Translations under genes and position numbers: made by a program
Notes under the pieces: model-generated
Databases searched by the model: none
What the model was told of the DNA's origin: nothing
What the model saw: the letters and a program-made list of their open reading frames with translations, nothing else
Part shown: one piece after another, positions 35,281 through 44,670 of the stretch
How positions within the stretch are numbered: position 1 is the first letter of the stretch
Layout: the number at the start of each line of letters is the position of its first letter
NCBI GenBank assembly: GCA_023144005.1
Contig: JAGLGN010000023.1
Coordinates: forward strand, 53,191-117,190
DNA: 64,000 bases
DNA from: a bacterium
Lineage (GTDB): Bacteria; AUK180
Direction of reading: 5' to 3'

Positions 35281-38200
35281 CTCTAAAGAGTATTTATGAT
35301 AGGCTTAACCTTACACCAGAAAACGGTCTATGCTTTATTGATGAAAGCAATTGGAAAAACAAATTATCAAAGTATACAGAGAAGGTTATTGTTGAAAGGC
35401 TTAAGCCGAAATCCTTTTTCTGCTTTGACAATAAACCTTTAATTTTATTTTTTGATTCACCTCAAAATAGGAAGGAGTTATTTAGAGATATTTGGAATTT
35501 CAATGAAGCACCTATAATTATTATCAATGAAGAAACTACTATTGACATTTATAACGGTTTTTCGCTAGATAAGGAATATCATGATTTAGATAAACTCGAT
35601 GATGCAGGCAATCTCGATAATTTCTCTTATTTCGAACTTATTACTGGTAAATCATTGGAAAAATACACTGCACAGTTCAGCCAGAAAAATCGAATTAATT
35701 ATAACTTACTTAGAAATATAAAAGAAGCACGCTCTATTCTTACTAAGTATTTCGATTTAACAGACTACACAGCAAATGCCCTAATTGGGAGATGTATCTT
35801 TGTAAGATATTTAATTGACAGATGTGTTCGAATCGATTTTGAAAATCAGCCAAGATTATGGACAAATGAAGACTTTTGTAACCTCTTAGGGGATCAAGAA
35901 AAAACCGTGAAATTCTTTCAACATATTGGTTCTAAATTCAACGGAGAGGCATTTCTAATTTCTGATGATGAATTGAAAGAAGTAGATGCGGGGGTATTCA
36001 AAGTTTTGAAAGATCTTCTAAGTGGAACACATTTATCAAGTGGTCAGTTATCATTGTTTAATATCTATGATTTTTCAATTATTCCTATAGAATTTATCAG
36101 CAATATTTATGAATACTTCATTGGGAAGGAAAATCAAGCAAAGAAAGGAGCATATTATACCCCCAAATTTCTTGTAGACTATATCTTAAATCAAACAATT
36201 GACAAGCATTATAATGAAAATCCAGATGAATATAATTGTAAAATTCTTGATCCTGCTTGTGGTTCTGGGATATTTCTAGTAGAAGCATTGAGAAGAATAA
36301 TTGAAAGATATAGAGATTTGAATGGTAATAGTATTAGTAATAAGAAACTAAATGAGATTGCAGAATCAAATATCTATGGCATTGATAAAGACAATAATGC
36401 TGTTAATGTTGCCATTTTCTCTATCTACTTAACTCTTCTTGATTACCAAGAACCAAAAGATATAGAAAACTTTCAATTTCCAAATTTACGGGAAAAAGGC
36501 AATTTTCATGATTCTGATTTCTTTGACTTAAATGCGAAGTTTAATGAATTAACAAAAATGGAGTTTGATTTTATTGTGGGTAATCCTCCGTGGAAGAGGG
36601 GATCCTCTGAAGATGCGCTATTCTTAACTTATGTCGAAAATCGAATCAAAGAAGAAACCGAGAGAACGCAATGCAGTTCACTTCCTGAAGTTAGTGATAA
36701 GCAAATTGCACAAGCATTCTTATTACGAGTCAGTGACTTCTGCGGACAAAAGACATTATGTTCACTAGTAATCACTAGTAAAATATTATATAATCTGAAG
36801 GCGAGAAAATTCCGAGAGTATTTGCTGAAAAACTATTTCATTGATAGACTTCTCGAACTCTCACCTGTTCGAAGGGAAATATTCGATGAATCCAACGATG
36901 TTTCTATCGCCCCAGCTGCTGTAGTATTCTTTCGATATGCGTTTGGAGAGGATACATTGCTTAACAAAATGACACACATTTGTCTGAAAAAGAACAGAAT
37001 GTTCTCATTATTCAAGATCTTTGTAATACAAAGAGATGACATAAATATAGTTATTCAGAGAAAGTTGTTGGAATATGATTGGCTTTGGAAATTATTAGTA
37101 TATGGATCATTTCTGGATTTTAGACTGATAGAAAGACTGAAAAGCAAGTATGAAAATATCAACTCGGTTCTCAAGGATTTGGAGAATACCGAAGTTAGAC
37201 AGGGAATTATGGTGGGTGGAGCTGATCGTAATGATGTAACTTACCTTTCAGGACAGAAACTATTGGATACAACAAATGATATCAAGCCGTTTTATGTTAA
37301 TAGCGAGCCAGAAAATACGTGGACTATAGAATATGTACATAGAGCAAGGACACTAGATTTTTTTTCTCCTCCTGTGCTGATAGTGAAAGAGGGAACTGAC
37401 AACAAATTACATGCAATATCAGGAATTTCATATTCTCAAAATATATTCAAGAGTTCCTTGACTGGAATTAAGACGGGGCTTAACAATATTAACATTCTTA
37501 GGATAATTAATGGTATTCTAAATTCTGACTTGTATTCATATTTTATCTTGCATACTGCATCCACAATTGGAATTGAGCGTGAACAAGTCCATGATTTTGA
37601 GAAATGGAATACCCCCTTTGTTTATAATGATGTGATTGCTTCTCTTGTTGAGAATCTAGAAAAAGTGAGTAAACAATTGTATAGTAAAAATAATGTATTG
37701 AATTCAAACAGAAATGATTTAGATAAGAAAAGGGAAAAACTTATTTCACTATTGAATCAGGAGATTTTTAGAAGTTACCAATTAAATGATATGGAATTGG
37801 CTCTGGTCGATTATTCGAGAAGTATTTTAGTACCGCTAATTATGAAACAAGAGAACATGTATAAAGATATATTGTCAGCAATTCATTTTAAAAGCGATGT
37901 TTTGGTAAAATATATAAATATATTCTTCTCAAGATTTAAGAGATCATTAAAAGGAAAGCGTCTTGTTGCAGAAGTATATTTTACAGAGAGCATAATTGGA
38001 GTATTTTTTCGAGTAGTTTCAAAAAAAAATCCTGGAAAAAACGGAATTGTATGGAATGAAATTCGTAATGTCGAATTACTGAAGAAAATAATATCATTAG
38101 GTGTAGAAGAGATTTCTACATCCCTATTTATTCAGAAAGATATACGAGGATTTGAAAGAGATGGATTTTACATTATTAAGCCAAACGAAAAAAAACTGTG

Positions 38201-38285
38201 GCATCTCGTAAATGGTTATTTAGATGCCAATGATTTCATGGATTCAATTCTTAGGGAAGGCAGAAGGATTTACAGTGAGCAATAA
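35277..38285 (+). CDS. Large Eco57I/type IIG-like N6-adenine methyltransferase inserted between mod and res
   Basis: This 1002-aa gamma-class methyltransferase has a helical N-terminal part (1-280), then KGAYYTPKFLVDYIL (290-304, YYTP at 293-296), motif I DPACGSG (325-331) and the catalytic N436-P-P-W439. A long C-terminal specificity region follows (about 600-1002), as in Eco57I-, PglX- and LlaGI-like enzymes. I see no helicase motifs and no clear nuclease site, so it is probably a modification/specificity subunit. The partner nuclease would be the next gene. It overlaps mod by 4 nt and the downstream gene by 11 nt. A BREX PglX is unlikely, since no brx genes are nearby. The family call is firm; the biological role in this setting is open. 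Confidence 0.85.
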   Translation: MTLKSIYDRLNLTPENGLCFIDESNWKNKLSKYTEKVIVERLKPKSFFCFDNKPLILFFDSPQNRKELFRDIWNFNEAPIIIINEETTIDIYNGFSLDKEYHDLDKLDDAGNLDNFSYFELITGKSLEKYTAQFSQKNRINYNLLRNIKEARSILTKYFDLTDYTANALIGRCIFVRYLIDRCVRIDFENQPRLWTNEDFCNLLGDQEKTVKFFQHIGSKFNGEAFLISDDELKEVDAGVFKVLKDLLSGTHLSSGQLSLFNIYDFSIIPIEFISNIYEYFIGKENQAKKGAYYTPKFLVDYILNQTIDKHYNENPDEYNCKILDPACGSGIFLVEALRRIIERYRDLNGNSISNKKLNEIAESNIYGIDKDNNAVNVAIFSIYLTLLDYQEPKDIENFQFPNLREKGNFHDSDFFDLNAKFNELTKMEFDFIVGNPPWKRGSSEDALFLTYVENRIKEETERTQCSSLPEVSDKQIAQAFLLRVSDFCGQKTLCSLVITSKILYNLKARKFREYLLKNYFIDRLLELSPVRREIFDESNDVSIAPAAVVFFRYAFGEDTLLNKMTHICLKKNRMFSLFKIFVIQRDDINIVIQRKLLEYDWLWKLLVYGSFLDFRLIERLKSKYENINSVLKDLENTEVRQGIMVGGADRNDVTYLSGQKLLDTTNDIKPFYVNSEPENTWTIEYVHRARTLDFFSPPVLIVKEGTDNKLHAISGISYSQNIFKSSLTGIKTGLNNINILRIINGILNSDLYSYFILHTASTIGIEREQVHDFEKWNTPFVYNDVIASLVENLEKVSKQLYSKNNVLNSNRNDLDKKREKLISLLNQEIFRSYQLNDMELALVDYSRSILVPLIMKQENMYKDILSAIHFKSDVLVKYINIFFSRFKRSLKGKRLVAEVYFTESIIGVFFRVVSKKNPGKNGIVWNEIRNVELLKKIISLGVEEISTSLFIQKDIRGFERDGFYIIKPNEKKLWHLVNGYLDANDFMDSILREGRRIYSEQ

Positions 38286-38952
38286 CCTAGATGTGTCATT
38301 ATTTCCTACAACAAGAGAGATTTATGAAAACGAATTCAATAATATTCTTTCTGGGATAGCCTATTGCTATAAGAGGTTATTGAAAGATGGGCAAGTTGTC
38401 CCGCCAAATAATGAAAATAGAATTAGAGATGTGCTTTTAATTAACTATTTAAAAAATAGAGTGATAAAAGAAAAGGCCAATCTAAATGAATTTCGTTTTG
38501 ATAGAGAGATTCAAGAAGATGCAACGAAGGGAAGAGTTGATATTCGCGTAATAACAAAAAACGATTTTGAGAATGATGATGCCTACTATATAATTGAGTG
38601 CAAAAGATTGGATAACAAAAATCTAACTGGAACTTCAGGATTAAATGCAGAATATATAAAAGAAGGAATAATGCGATTTGTCAATGTTCAATATTCATCT
38701 TATTATGAAATAAATGGAATGATAGGTTTTATTATAGAAAAAATGAAAATAAATAAAAACATTAGTAACTTGAACAATTTGATGAAAACAAAGATAACAC
38801 AAGCAAATGTGAAAAAACAAATGACTAGACTTAAAGAAATAAAGAAATTCAGATATTCTTATTTTTCAAAGCATAGGACAAAGGCCGGGAATACGATAAG
38901 GCTTTGTCATTTAATGCTTGATTTTTCAAAGAATCTTGAGTGCGGCTCTTGA
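38275..38952 (+). CDS. Small PD-(D/E)XK nuclease-like protein
   Basis: This 225-aa protein contains GRVDIRVIT…(12)…YYIIECKRLD, with D89, E108 and K110 forming the D…ExK active site of restriction-type nucleases. The N-terminal helical part includes NRIRDVLLINYLKNR. I set the start at GTG 38275, which has AAGGA 6-7 nt upstream and overlaps the methyltransferase stop. An upstream ATG at 38224 lies deep inside that gene and has no ribosome site. The gene is sandwiched between a large N6-methyltransferase and res, overlapping both, so it very likely acts with one of them. A structural or DNA-binding role instead of cutting remains possible. Confidence 0.7.
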   Translation: MSNNLDVSLFPTTREIYENEFNNILSGIAYCYKRLLKDGQVVPPNNENRIRDVLLINYLKNRVIKEKANLNEFRFDREIQEDATKGRVDIRVITKNDFENDDAYYIIECKRLDNKNLTGTSGLNAEYIKEGIMRFVNVQYSSYYEINGMIGFIIEKMKINKNISNLNNLMKTKITQANVKKQMTRLKEIKKFRYSYFSKHRTKAGNTIRLCHLMLDFSKNLECGS

Positions 38953-41573
38953 AATTCCATTTTGATCCGAACCAGAAATTTCAGCTTGACGCTATTAGAT
39001 CAATAGTTGATATATTTGACGGACAGACACTAAAAACGGGTGAATTCTCCATTGTTTTTGAAGATGATCAGAATCTATTTCACACTGAATACATCGGAAA
39101 CAATCTAAAAATTGGCAAAGATCAAATTTTGGAAAATCTTCAAGAAGTGCAAAAGCAAAACGAACTTCAGATTTCAAAAGAACTTGACGGGATGAATTTC
39201 TCAGTCGAGATGGAAACCGGGACCGGCAAGACATATGTCTATCTAAGAACGATATGTGAATTGAATAGGAAGTATGGTTTCAAGAAATTTGTTATTACTG
39301 TCCCCTCTATTGCCATCAAGGAAGGTGTTCTGAAAAATCTGGAAATCACACACGAACACTTTCAGAATCTTTATGACAATGTTCCGGTTGACTATTTTGT
39401 TTATGAGTCAAAGAATGTTTCTAAGTTAAGACAATTTGCGTCTTCCAATACCATCCAAATCCTTGTGATCAATATTGACTCGTTCGCTAAGGATGAAAAC
39501 ATTATTAACCGGGCAAATGATAAGCTGGTCGGCAAAAAACCGATTGAGTTTGTGAGGGGAACCCATCCCATAGTAATTGTGGATGAACCTCAAAATATGG
39601 AGACCGAAAAACGGAAAAAAGCGATTGAGAATCTTTCTCCTTTGTGTACTCTCAGGTATTCAGCTACTCATACTAACCTGTATAATTTGGTTTATTCCCT
39701 TGACCCTGTAAAAGCCTATGACCTTGGTCTGGTGAAGCAAATCGAGGTGGATTCGATTGTGACAGAAAACGACTTCAATGATGCCTATGTACTTCTTGAG
39801 AGAATCACTGCGGGCAAAACTCATATTACGGCAAAGCTCAGGATAGATGCAGAGCAGGTGAAAGGCGCTATTAGAAAAAGTGTCACTGTCAAAATAGGCG
39901 ATGACCTTTATAGAAAATCAAACCAGAGACAGGTTTATTTCACCGGATATAAGATAAATAGCATTGATGCTGAAAATGGCTATATTGAATTTTCAAATGG
40001 AAAATCCCTTTTTCTGGGAAATAATATAGGGAGTAATCCCGATGAACTTTTAAGGGTTCAGATAGAAAAGGCAGTTGAAGAGCATTTCTGCAAGGAACAG
40101 AGATTTTCAGGAAAAGGGATCAAAGTGCTTTCGCTGTTTTTCATTGACAGGGTGATGAATTACAGAGGCTATGATGCTACTGGTAACCCAGTAAAAGGAA
40201 AGTACGCTTTATGGTTTGAAGAAGCATTCAAAAAGAATATTTCAAAAGATAGGTTCAAAGGTATTATCCCTTTTGATGTGGAGCAAGTTCATAATGGTTA
40301 TTTTGCCCAAGATAAAAAAGGGCATTGGAAAAATACCAAAGGTATTTCAAAAGCTGATGATGATACTTATCATTTGATAATGAAGGACAAGGAAAAGCTA
40401 CTTGATATTGCTGAACCTTTAAGATTTATTTTCAGTCACTCGGCTCTTCGTGAAGGTTGGGACAATCCGAATGTATTTCAAATATGTACTTTGAATGAGA
40501 CTCGTTCTGAATTAAAAAAAAGACAGGAAATAGGAAGAGGGATGCGGTTGCCTGTAAATCAGCAAGGTGAAAGGATCCAAGACAAGAACATTAATCATCT
40601 GACCGTAATAGCAAATGAATCATATGAGGATTTTGCAAAGACTCTTCAGATGGAGATAGAAAAGGATTGTGGCGTATCATTCGGTAGTAGGATAAAGAAT
40701 AAAGCGAAAAGGAAAACTGTGAAGTATAGAAAGGGTTTCGAGCTTGACGACAAATTCAAAGAAATCTGGGAGCGGATTAAATATAAGACAAGTTACAAAG
40801 TTGAATACGACAGCAGTGATCTGATAGAAAAAGCAGCTATGTCCGTAAGAAGGATGCCTGAGATCAACCGCGCAAAGATCAAAGTGTCAAAAGCAATTAT
40901 AGATATTAATAAGAAAGGTATTTCAACCACTCCCAAGTCTTCAAGAGTTGTAGACAGTACATATAATATTAGAATTCCCAACATACTATTTTATATTGAA
41001 CAGAGAATTGGACTTACAAGGTCAACTATCTGGGAAATCTTGAATTCCTCGGAGCGAAGCGGAGATATTCTGATTAATCCTCAAATGTTTCTGGATAATG
41101 CTGTAAATGCTATTCAAGATGTCTTGTTTGACTTGATGATAGACGGTATTAAATATGAAAAGTTTGGTGATTTGTGTTACGAAATGCATCTCTTCGAGGA
41201 TTTTGATATTCATGTAAATGACCTGACATTCAGCGTATCTGATAAAGAAAAAACGATTTACAAGAATCTACTTCCTCTTGATTCCGGAGTCGAATATGAA
41301 TTTGCACAAGAGTGTGAAAGTAGAGAAGATATTGAGTTTTATTTCAAGCTTCCCTCTTGGTTCAAGATAAAAACGCCCATTGGGAATTATAATCCTGATT
41401 GGGCTCTGATCAAAAAGAATGAAAAGACGGTTTACTTCGTCGCTGAAACTAAATCGGCAGGACAGGAACTAAGAGAGAGTGAAAAAAGAAAGATAAGATG
41501 CGGATATGCTCATTTTAATGAGTTTGAGAATGTTGAATACAAGCAGGTTACTACTGTACAAGAATTGGATTAA
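38940..41573 (+). CDS. res: Type III restriction endonuclease subunit (Res)
   Basis: This 877-aa SF2 translocase-nuclease has Walker A METGTGKT (91-98), motif II DEPQ (215-218), and SHSALREGWDNPNVFQICTLNE plus RRQEIGRGMR-like segments (motifs V/VI). The C-terminal PD-(D/E)XK nuclease domain shows N-P-D820 and E836-T-K838. These parts are in the canonical type III Res order. The start is GTG at 38940, 13 nt inside the preceding gene. Res cuts when two Mod-bound, unmodified sites are engaged. It is a slightly short Res (typical about 900-1000 aa), but no motif is missing. Confidence 0.93.
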   Translation: MRLLKFHFDPNQKFQLDAIRSIVDIFDGQTLKTGEFSIVFEDDQNLFHTEYIGNNLKIGKDQILENLQEVQKQNELQISKELDGMNFSVEMETGTGKTYVYLRTICELNRKYGFKKFVITVPSIAIKEGVLKNLEITHEHFQNLYDNVPVDYFVYESKNVSKLRQFASSNTIQILVINIDSFAKDENIINRANDKLVGKKPIEFVRGTHPIVIVDEPQNMETEKRKKAIENLSPLCTLRYSATHTNLYNLVYSLDPVKAYDLGLVKQIEVDSIVTENDFNDAYVLLERITAGKTHITAKLRIDAEQVKGAIRKSVTVKIGDDLYRKSNQRQVYFTGYKINSIDAENGYIEFSNGKSLFLGNNIGSNPDELLRVQIEKAVEEHFCKEQRFSGKGIKVLSLFFIDRVMNYRGYDATGNPVKGKYALWFEEAFKKNISKDRFKGIIPFDVEQVHNGYFAQDKKGHWKNTKGISKADDDTYHLIMKDKEKLLDIAEPLRFIFSHSALREGWDNPNVFQICTLNETRSELKKRQEIGRGMRLPVNQQGERIQDKNINHLTVIANESYEDFAKTLQMEIEKDCGVSFGSRIKNKAKRKTVKYRKGFELDDKFKEIWERIKYKTSYKVEYDSSDLIEKAAMSVRRMPEINRAKIKVSKAIIDINKKGISTTPKSSRVVDSTYNIRIPNILFYIEQRIGLTRSTIWEILNSSERSGDILINPQMFLDNAVNAIQDVLFDLMIDGIKYEKFGDLCYEMHLFEDFDIHVNDLTFSVSDKEKTIYKNLLPLDSGVEYEFAQECESREDIEFYFKLPSWFKIKTPIGNYNPDWALIKKNEKTVYFVAETKSAGQELRESEKRKIRCGYAHFNEFENVEYKQVTTVQELD

Positions 41574-41644
41574 GAAATATCTTCTGTCGGGTTGATACTT
41601 GACTTTTACAGCTACTGTTCTTTTAATTAGAAGATCTACCGTCT

Positions 41645-42292
41645 TCACTCTTTTCTAAGAAGCACTTCGCCTGTCGTTCTGTCCTTTATCTCAAGCAGCA
41701 TCTGCTTTCCTCCATCCATATGGAATTCTATGTCCAATTTACTTAAATGAATATCATTCATAGGGAATGTAGTGCTTTTCAGTCTTTTCTCCCATAGTGT
41801 ATTCCCTGAACCCTTTCTATAGAGCACGATGAGGAGTTCGTTATTGTTCTCATAGATAAATGTCCTGAAAAAGTGATCCTTATCCACTTTCCCGACACTC
41901 CTGGGCATTCTTCCGGGAATGGCAAAATCGACCCCATGCTTGCCCATAAGGGAAAAAAGGCCCTGACCGGTGATGAATCCGATAAGAAGAATGATCAGAG
42001 TGATCTTCAACGGCTTTGAGATATGACTTCTGATCATTGCCCAGAGGATATTCAGCGTCGAGAAATAGAAGAGCATATTGATCAATTGGTCGGAGAGAAC
42101 TCCCCTGAGAGAGTATCCTGAATAATAGATACCCAAGATCACGATACTTACTGCCAAATATACATAAACGAGCTTCCGTACAAGAAATCTTCTGTTCAGG
42201 AGGAAATAATGGAGATAAAATGACAGTATCGGTATCCAGAACATGAATATCCATTGCAGTAAAAGAATTATGAATCTAGTGTATTGTTCCAT
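41645..42292 (-). CDS. Unrecognised membrane protein with C-terminal soluble domain
   Basis: This protein has up to 215 aa. About four to five membrane helices occupy the first 115 residues. A hydrophilic C-terminal domain (116-215) follows, rich in beta-strand patterns (TLWEKRL, LDIEFHMDGGKQMLLEIKDRTTGEVLL). No family is recognised. The ATG at 42290-42292 lies inside the end of the mobile element at 42276-42553 and has no ribosome site. Outward promoter hexamers in that element would start the mRNA near 42270, downstream of this ATG. Translation may therefore really begin at the in-frame ATG at 42242-42244 (199 aa). The element may have replaced the native 5' end. Confidence 0.5.
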   Translation of the reverse strand: MEQYTRFIILLLQWIFMFWIPILSFYLHYFLLNRRFLVRKLVYVYLAVSIVILGIYYSGYSLRGVLSDQLINMLFYFSTLNILWAMIRSHISKPLKITLIILLIGFITGQGLFSLMGKHGVDFAIPGRMPRSVGKVDKDHFFRTFIYENNNELLIVLYRKGSGNTLWEKRLKSTTFPMNDIHLSKLDIEFHMDGGKQMLLEIKDRTTGEVLLRKE

Positions 42293-42553
42293 AAATACGG
42301 TAACAATGGCTGATGTTATTTTGTTCAGTATTCAAGGCGCCGAGGAGCGCAGCATACCCACTGCGGTATGTAAGTAACGAGCAACGCAGAAGACATAGAA
42401 AGAGCATCAGCCCGAAGGGAATATCATCTTTGGCCCATTTCTTTCTCTCTCTTCGCTTACGGACCACGAAGGGTACGCCACGCTCATTGTTCGTTGGAAT
42501 TGACTCAAATCTAAGCATTCCATTGTTATGGTATTTATGAAACAGTACACTAG
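42276..42553. mobile_element. 278-bp MITE-like element, copy 1, with about 33-bp terminal inverted repeats
   Basis: The ends both read inward CTAGTGTA(Y)TGTT(Y)CATAAATAC…TAACAATG, with 29 of 33 positions matching between left (42276-42308) and right (42521-42553). The interior is non-coding; a long minus-strand frame through it is not protein-like. The inner 250 bp recurs at 59749-59997 in the same orientation. Read outward, each end carries TTGTTA, 17 bp and TACACT (42278-42306 and 42523-42551). No transposase for it is in the window. Confidence 0.7.
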
Positions 42554-42613
42554 TATTTGGGTCCATTGATTTAATGTACCATATTAATGATAAAAAAAGC
42601 AAGCTTTCTATCG

Positions 42614-42640
42614 GTGTACTGCATTTTTGAAACAGTACAC
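42614..42640. repeat. 8-bp inverted repeat containing the MITE-end motif
   Basis: GTGTACTG (42614-42621) and CAGTACAC (42633-42640) form a perfect hairpin with an 11-nt loop. The right arm extends the MITE-end word TGAAACAGTACACT. It lies 61 bp right of the MITE and may be a second, internally deleted copy with two ends fused. Confidence 0.45.
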
Positions 42641-42739
42641 TGGTACAGCGTACGCCCGATTTATCAAGTATTTTCCGGAATTCCCTTTCGTTTACAAATT
42701 CACTACAGAAAATGCTGTACATTTGTGTCGACGTAATGC

Positions 42740-42768
42740 TTGACTTTTCTCCCAAGGCGTACTATAAT
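42740..42768 (+). promoter_or_regulatory. Near-consensus sigma70-type promoter for the 57-aa protein and radical SAM operon
   Basis: TTGACT (42740-42745), 17 bp, TATAAT (42763-42768). The predicted start (about 42775) is only 1-2 nt before the GGAGG ribosome site at 42777-42781, so the leader is very short. Confidence 0.75.
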
Positions 42769-42788
42769 AAAGCGTTGGAGGATTTCAT

Positions 42789-42962
42789 ATGAAGATCGTG
42801 GAACTTGCTTCCTTTATCTTGTCTCTAGTGTCACTCGTAGTCGGTGCGGTGGGAAAACTATTTTGCATTTCAATACTTAATTCTCCTCCCCGTACATGGG
42901 CTTTTCTTGCGGGCCTATTTATACTTTTTGCCATCTATGCAAATATGAAGGTAAAAAAATAA
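42789..42962 (+). CDS. 57-aa two-helix small membrane protein
   Basis: ATG at 42789 is preceded by GGAGG with a 7-nt gap and by a near-perfect promoter. The product has two hydrophobic segments, about residues 5-23 (ELASFILSLVSLVVGAVGK) and 38-52 (WAFLAGLFILFAIYA), joined by a short loop with Pro-Pro, and a basic end (MKVKK). It has no recognised family. It ends 3 nt before the radical SAM gene and is probably co-transcribed. The strong expression signals argue that this is a real gene despite its size. Confidence 0.65.
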   Translation: MKIVELASFILSLVSLVVGAVGKLFCISILNSPPRTWAFLAGLFILFAIYANMKVKK

Positions 42963-42965
42963 TAT

Positions 42966-44279
42966 TTGACCGCTGATTCTTACTTTTTGCTGGTAAATCC
43001 TTACATAGTTGATGTTGCCGCCTATGATTTGTGGAACCGCCCGCTCGGGCTTCTATATGTTTCCTCTATATTAAAAAAAAATCATTTAAAGATCAGATTC
43101 ATGGACCTTATGGATCGATACGACATCTATTTCAATGATGTGAAGAGCAAGGAGCATTTCACCGGGAAATATTACTCCAGGATCGTCGGCGACTCTCCTT
43201 TTGAACAACTGCAGGAGCGTAAGTTCAGATATTACGGATTGCCTGAAGAGGAATTTCGCCGCCGCCTTTCTATATTGCCTGTGCCTTCCGCCATTTTGCT
43301 GACAAGCGGGATGACCTATTGGTATCGAGGCGTGGAAAAGACAGCGTCCATTCTCAAGGAATACTTTCCCGAAACAAAGATATTTCTCGGCGGCACCGCA
43401 GCCAATCTGGATCCAGGCACCTATGAAAAAATGTCTGTTATTGACCGTGTGTTTTCCTCATGCCGAATGGATGAACTCTACGAAGCGATTAAAGTGGTAA
43501 CCGGCGATGATCTGGATTATACTCCGGACACTCACCTTGATTTTCCGCTGCCTGATTGGAATATCTACAAGATCCGTCATGCCGCCGCTGTTCAGGCCTC
43601 GTGGGGATGTGTTCACAAATGCACTTATTGTGCGTCTTCCCGGCTTCACCCTGAATTTATTCAAAGAGCTCCGCAGAGTGTCTTTGAGGAGCTCCTGGAG
43701 CTGGATAAACTCGGCTTTTCCGATATCGCCTTTTACGATGATGCGATCCTGGCCAATTCATCGGGCCATATCGAGAAGATCCTGGAGCTTATCATCGCAT
43801 CGGACCTGACAATATCTTTTCACATTCCAAATGCGGTTCACCCGGAATTCGTAAGTGAAAAGAATGCAAAACTTATGTACTCCGCCGGAGTGAAGACGGT
43901 AGCGATAGGATTTGATACCGAATCGGTTCAAAAAAGGCAGAAAAAGAAGTATCCCGTTGAAAAAGCTTTGGAATATCTCTTATCGGCCGGATTTGATCCC
44001 GCCGCTCTCTGGTGCTATCTTCTCGTGGGCTTACCCGGGCAGGAGACGAGGGAGATCATTGAAGCGATGGAAAAGATCCACCGGCTCAAGGCACGCATCA
44101 GACTGGCGTGGTTCTCTCCGATCCCCGGAACCAAGGATTTTGAGGGCATAGAGAAAGATGCAGGCCCGGATTATTACAATAACTCATTTTATTCTGTCGT
44201 GTCCGGGACTATGGACAGGAATACTCAGGAACAATTGAAATCAAAGGAAAGAGAGCTGAATAGGGGGCTGTATGCTTAA
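42966..44279 (+). CDS. B12-binding-domain radical SAM protein
   Basis: This 437-aa protein has an N-terminal cobalamin-binding-like region: FLLVNPYIVDVAAYD…RPLGLLYVSSILK, then ILLTSGMTYWYRGVE and IFLGGTAANLDPG. The radical SAM core carries C215-VHK-C219-TY-C222, followed by FYDDAILAN and LLVGLPGQE, both typical of the Fe-S radical barrel. The substrate is unknown. The start is TTG 42966, since no ATG is nearby and the N-terminal strand is needed. It is followed by yjbQ with an 8-nt overlap. It is not closely similar to the radical SAM protein at 27523. Confidence 0.8.
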   Translation: MTADSYFLLVNPYIVDVAAYDLWNRPLGLLYVSSILKKNHLKIRFMDLMDRYDIYFNDVKSKEHFTGKYYSRIVGDSPFEQLQERKFRYYGLPEEEFRRRLSILPVPSAILLTSGMTYWYRGVEKTASILKEYFPETKIFLGGTAANLDPGTYEKMSVIDRVFSSCRMDELYEAIKVVTGDDLDYTPDTHLDFPLPDWNIYKIRHAAAVQASWGCVHKCTYCASSRLHPEFIQRAPQSVFEELLELDKLGFSDIAFYDDAILANSSGHIEKILELIIASDLTISFHIPNAVHPEFVSEKNAKLMYSAGVKTVAIGFDTESVQKRQKKKYPVEKALEYLLSAGFDPAALWCYLLVGLPGQETREIIEAMEKIHRLKARIRLAWFSPIPGTKDFEGIEKDAGPDYYNNSFYSVVSGTMDRNTQEQLKSKERELNRGLYA

Positions 44280-44670
44280 TAGATTTAAATTGCCGACATC
44301 AAAAAGAGCTCAGATCATTGATATCACGGAAACTGTTAAAAATTGTGTGAAGGATTCAAAGATCGAAGAAGGTATCGCAATCGTCTATTCGCCGCATACT
44401 ACTGCGGGCATCACCATCAATGAAGGCGCGGACCCTGATGTAAGGACAGATATCAACTCCGCCTTGGAGCGTATTGTTCCGCGTGACTGGAATTTCCTGC
44501 ATGCCGAAGGGAATTCCGACAGCCACATTAAGACATCAATGATGAATCCCGGACAAACATTGATCATATCGGAAGGCAAGTTAGTTCTGGGAACATGGCA
44601 GGCCATATATTTTTGCGAATTTGACGGGCCGCGAAGCAGGACCTTCTATGTGAAGGTGATAAATGGATAA
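44272..44670 (+). CDS. yjbQ: UPF0047 family protein YjbQ
   Basis: This 132-aa single-domain protein has the signature SPHTTAGITINEG (44-56), the SDSHIKTSM block with conserved His, and a C-terminal GPRSR. The family has a weak thiamine-phosphate synthase activity, but its true role is unsettled. Length and motifs are standard. It overlaps the genes on both sides by 8 nt. Confidence 0.92.
   Translation: MLNRFKLPTSKRAQIIDITETVKNCVKDSKIEEGIAIVYSPHTTAGITINEGADPDVRTDINSALERIVPRDWNFLHAEGNSDSHIKTSMMNPGQTLIISEGKLVLGTWQAIYFCEFDGPRSRTFYVKVING

Noticed and set aside
33532..41573. BREX or DISARM assignment for the restriction operon
   Set aside because: No pglZ, brxC, brxL, drmA or drmB homologues are present. 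Mod and Res are clearly type III.
42276..42755. 159-codon minus-strand frame over the MITE
   Set aside because: It crosses the element ends, has no ribosome site and has no protein-like pattern.
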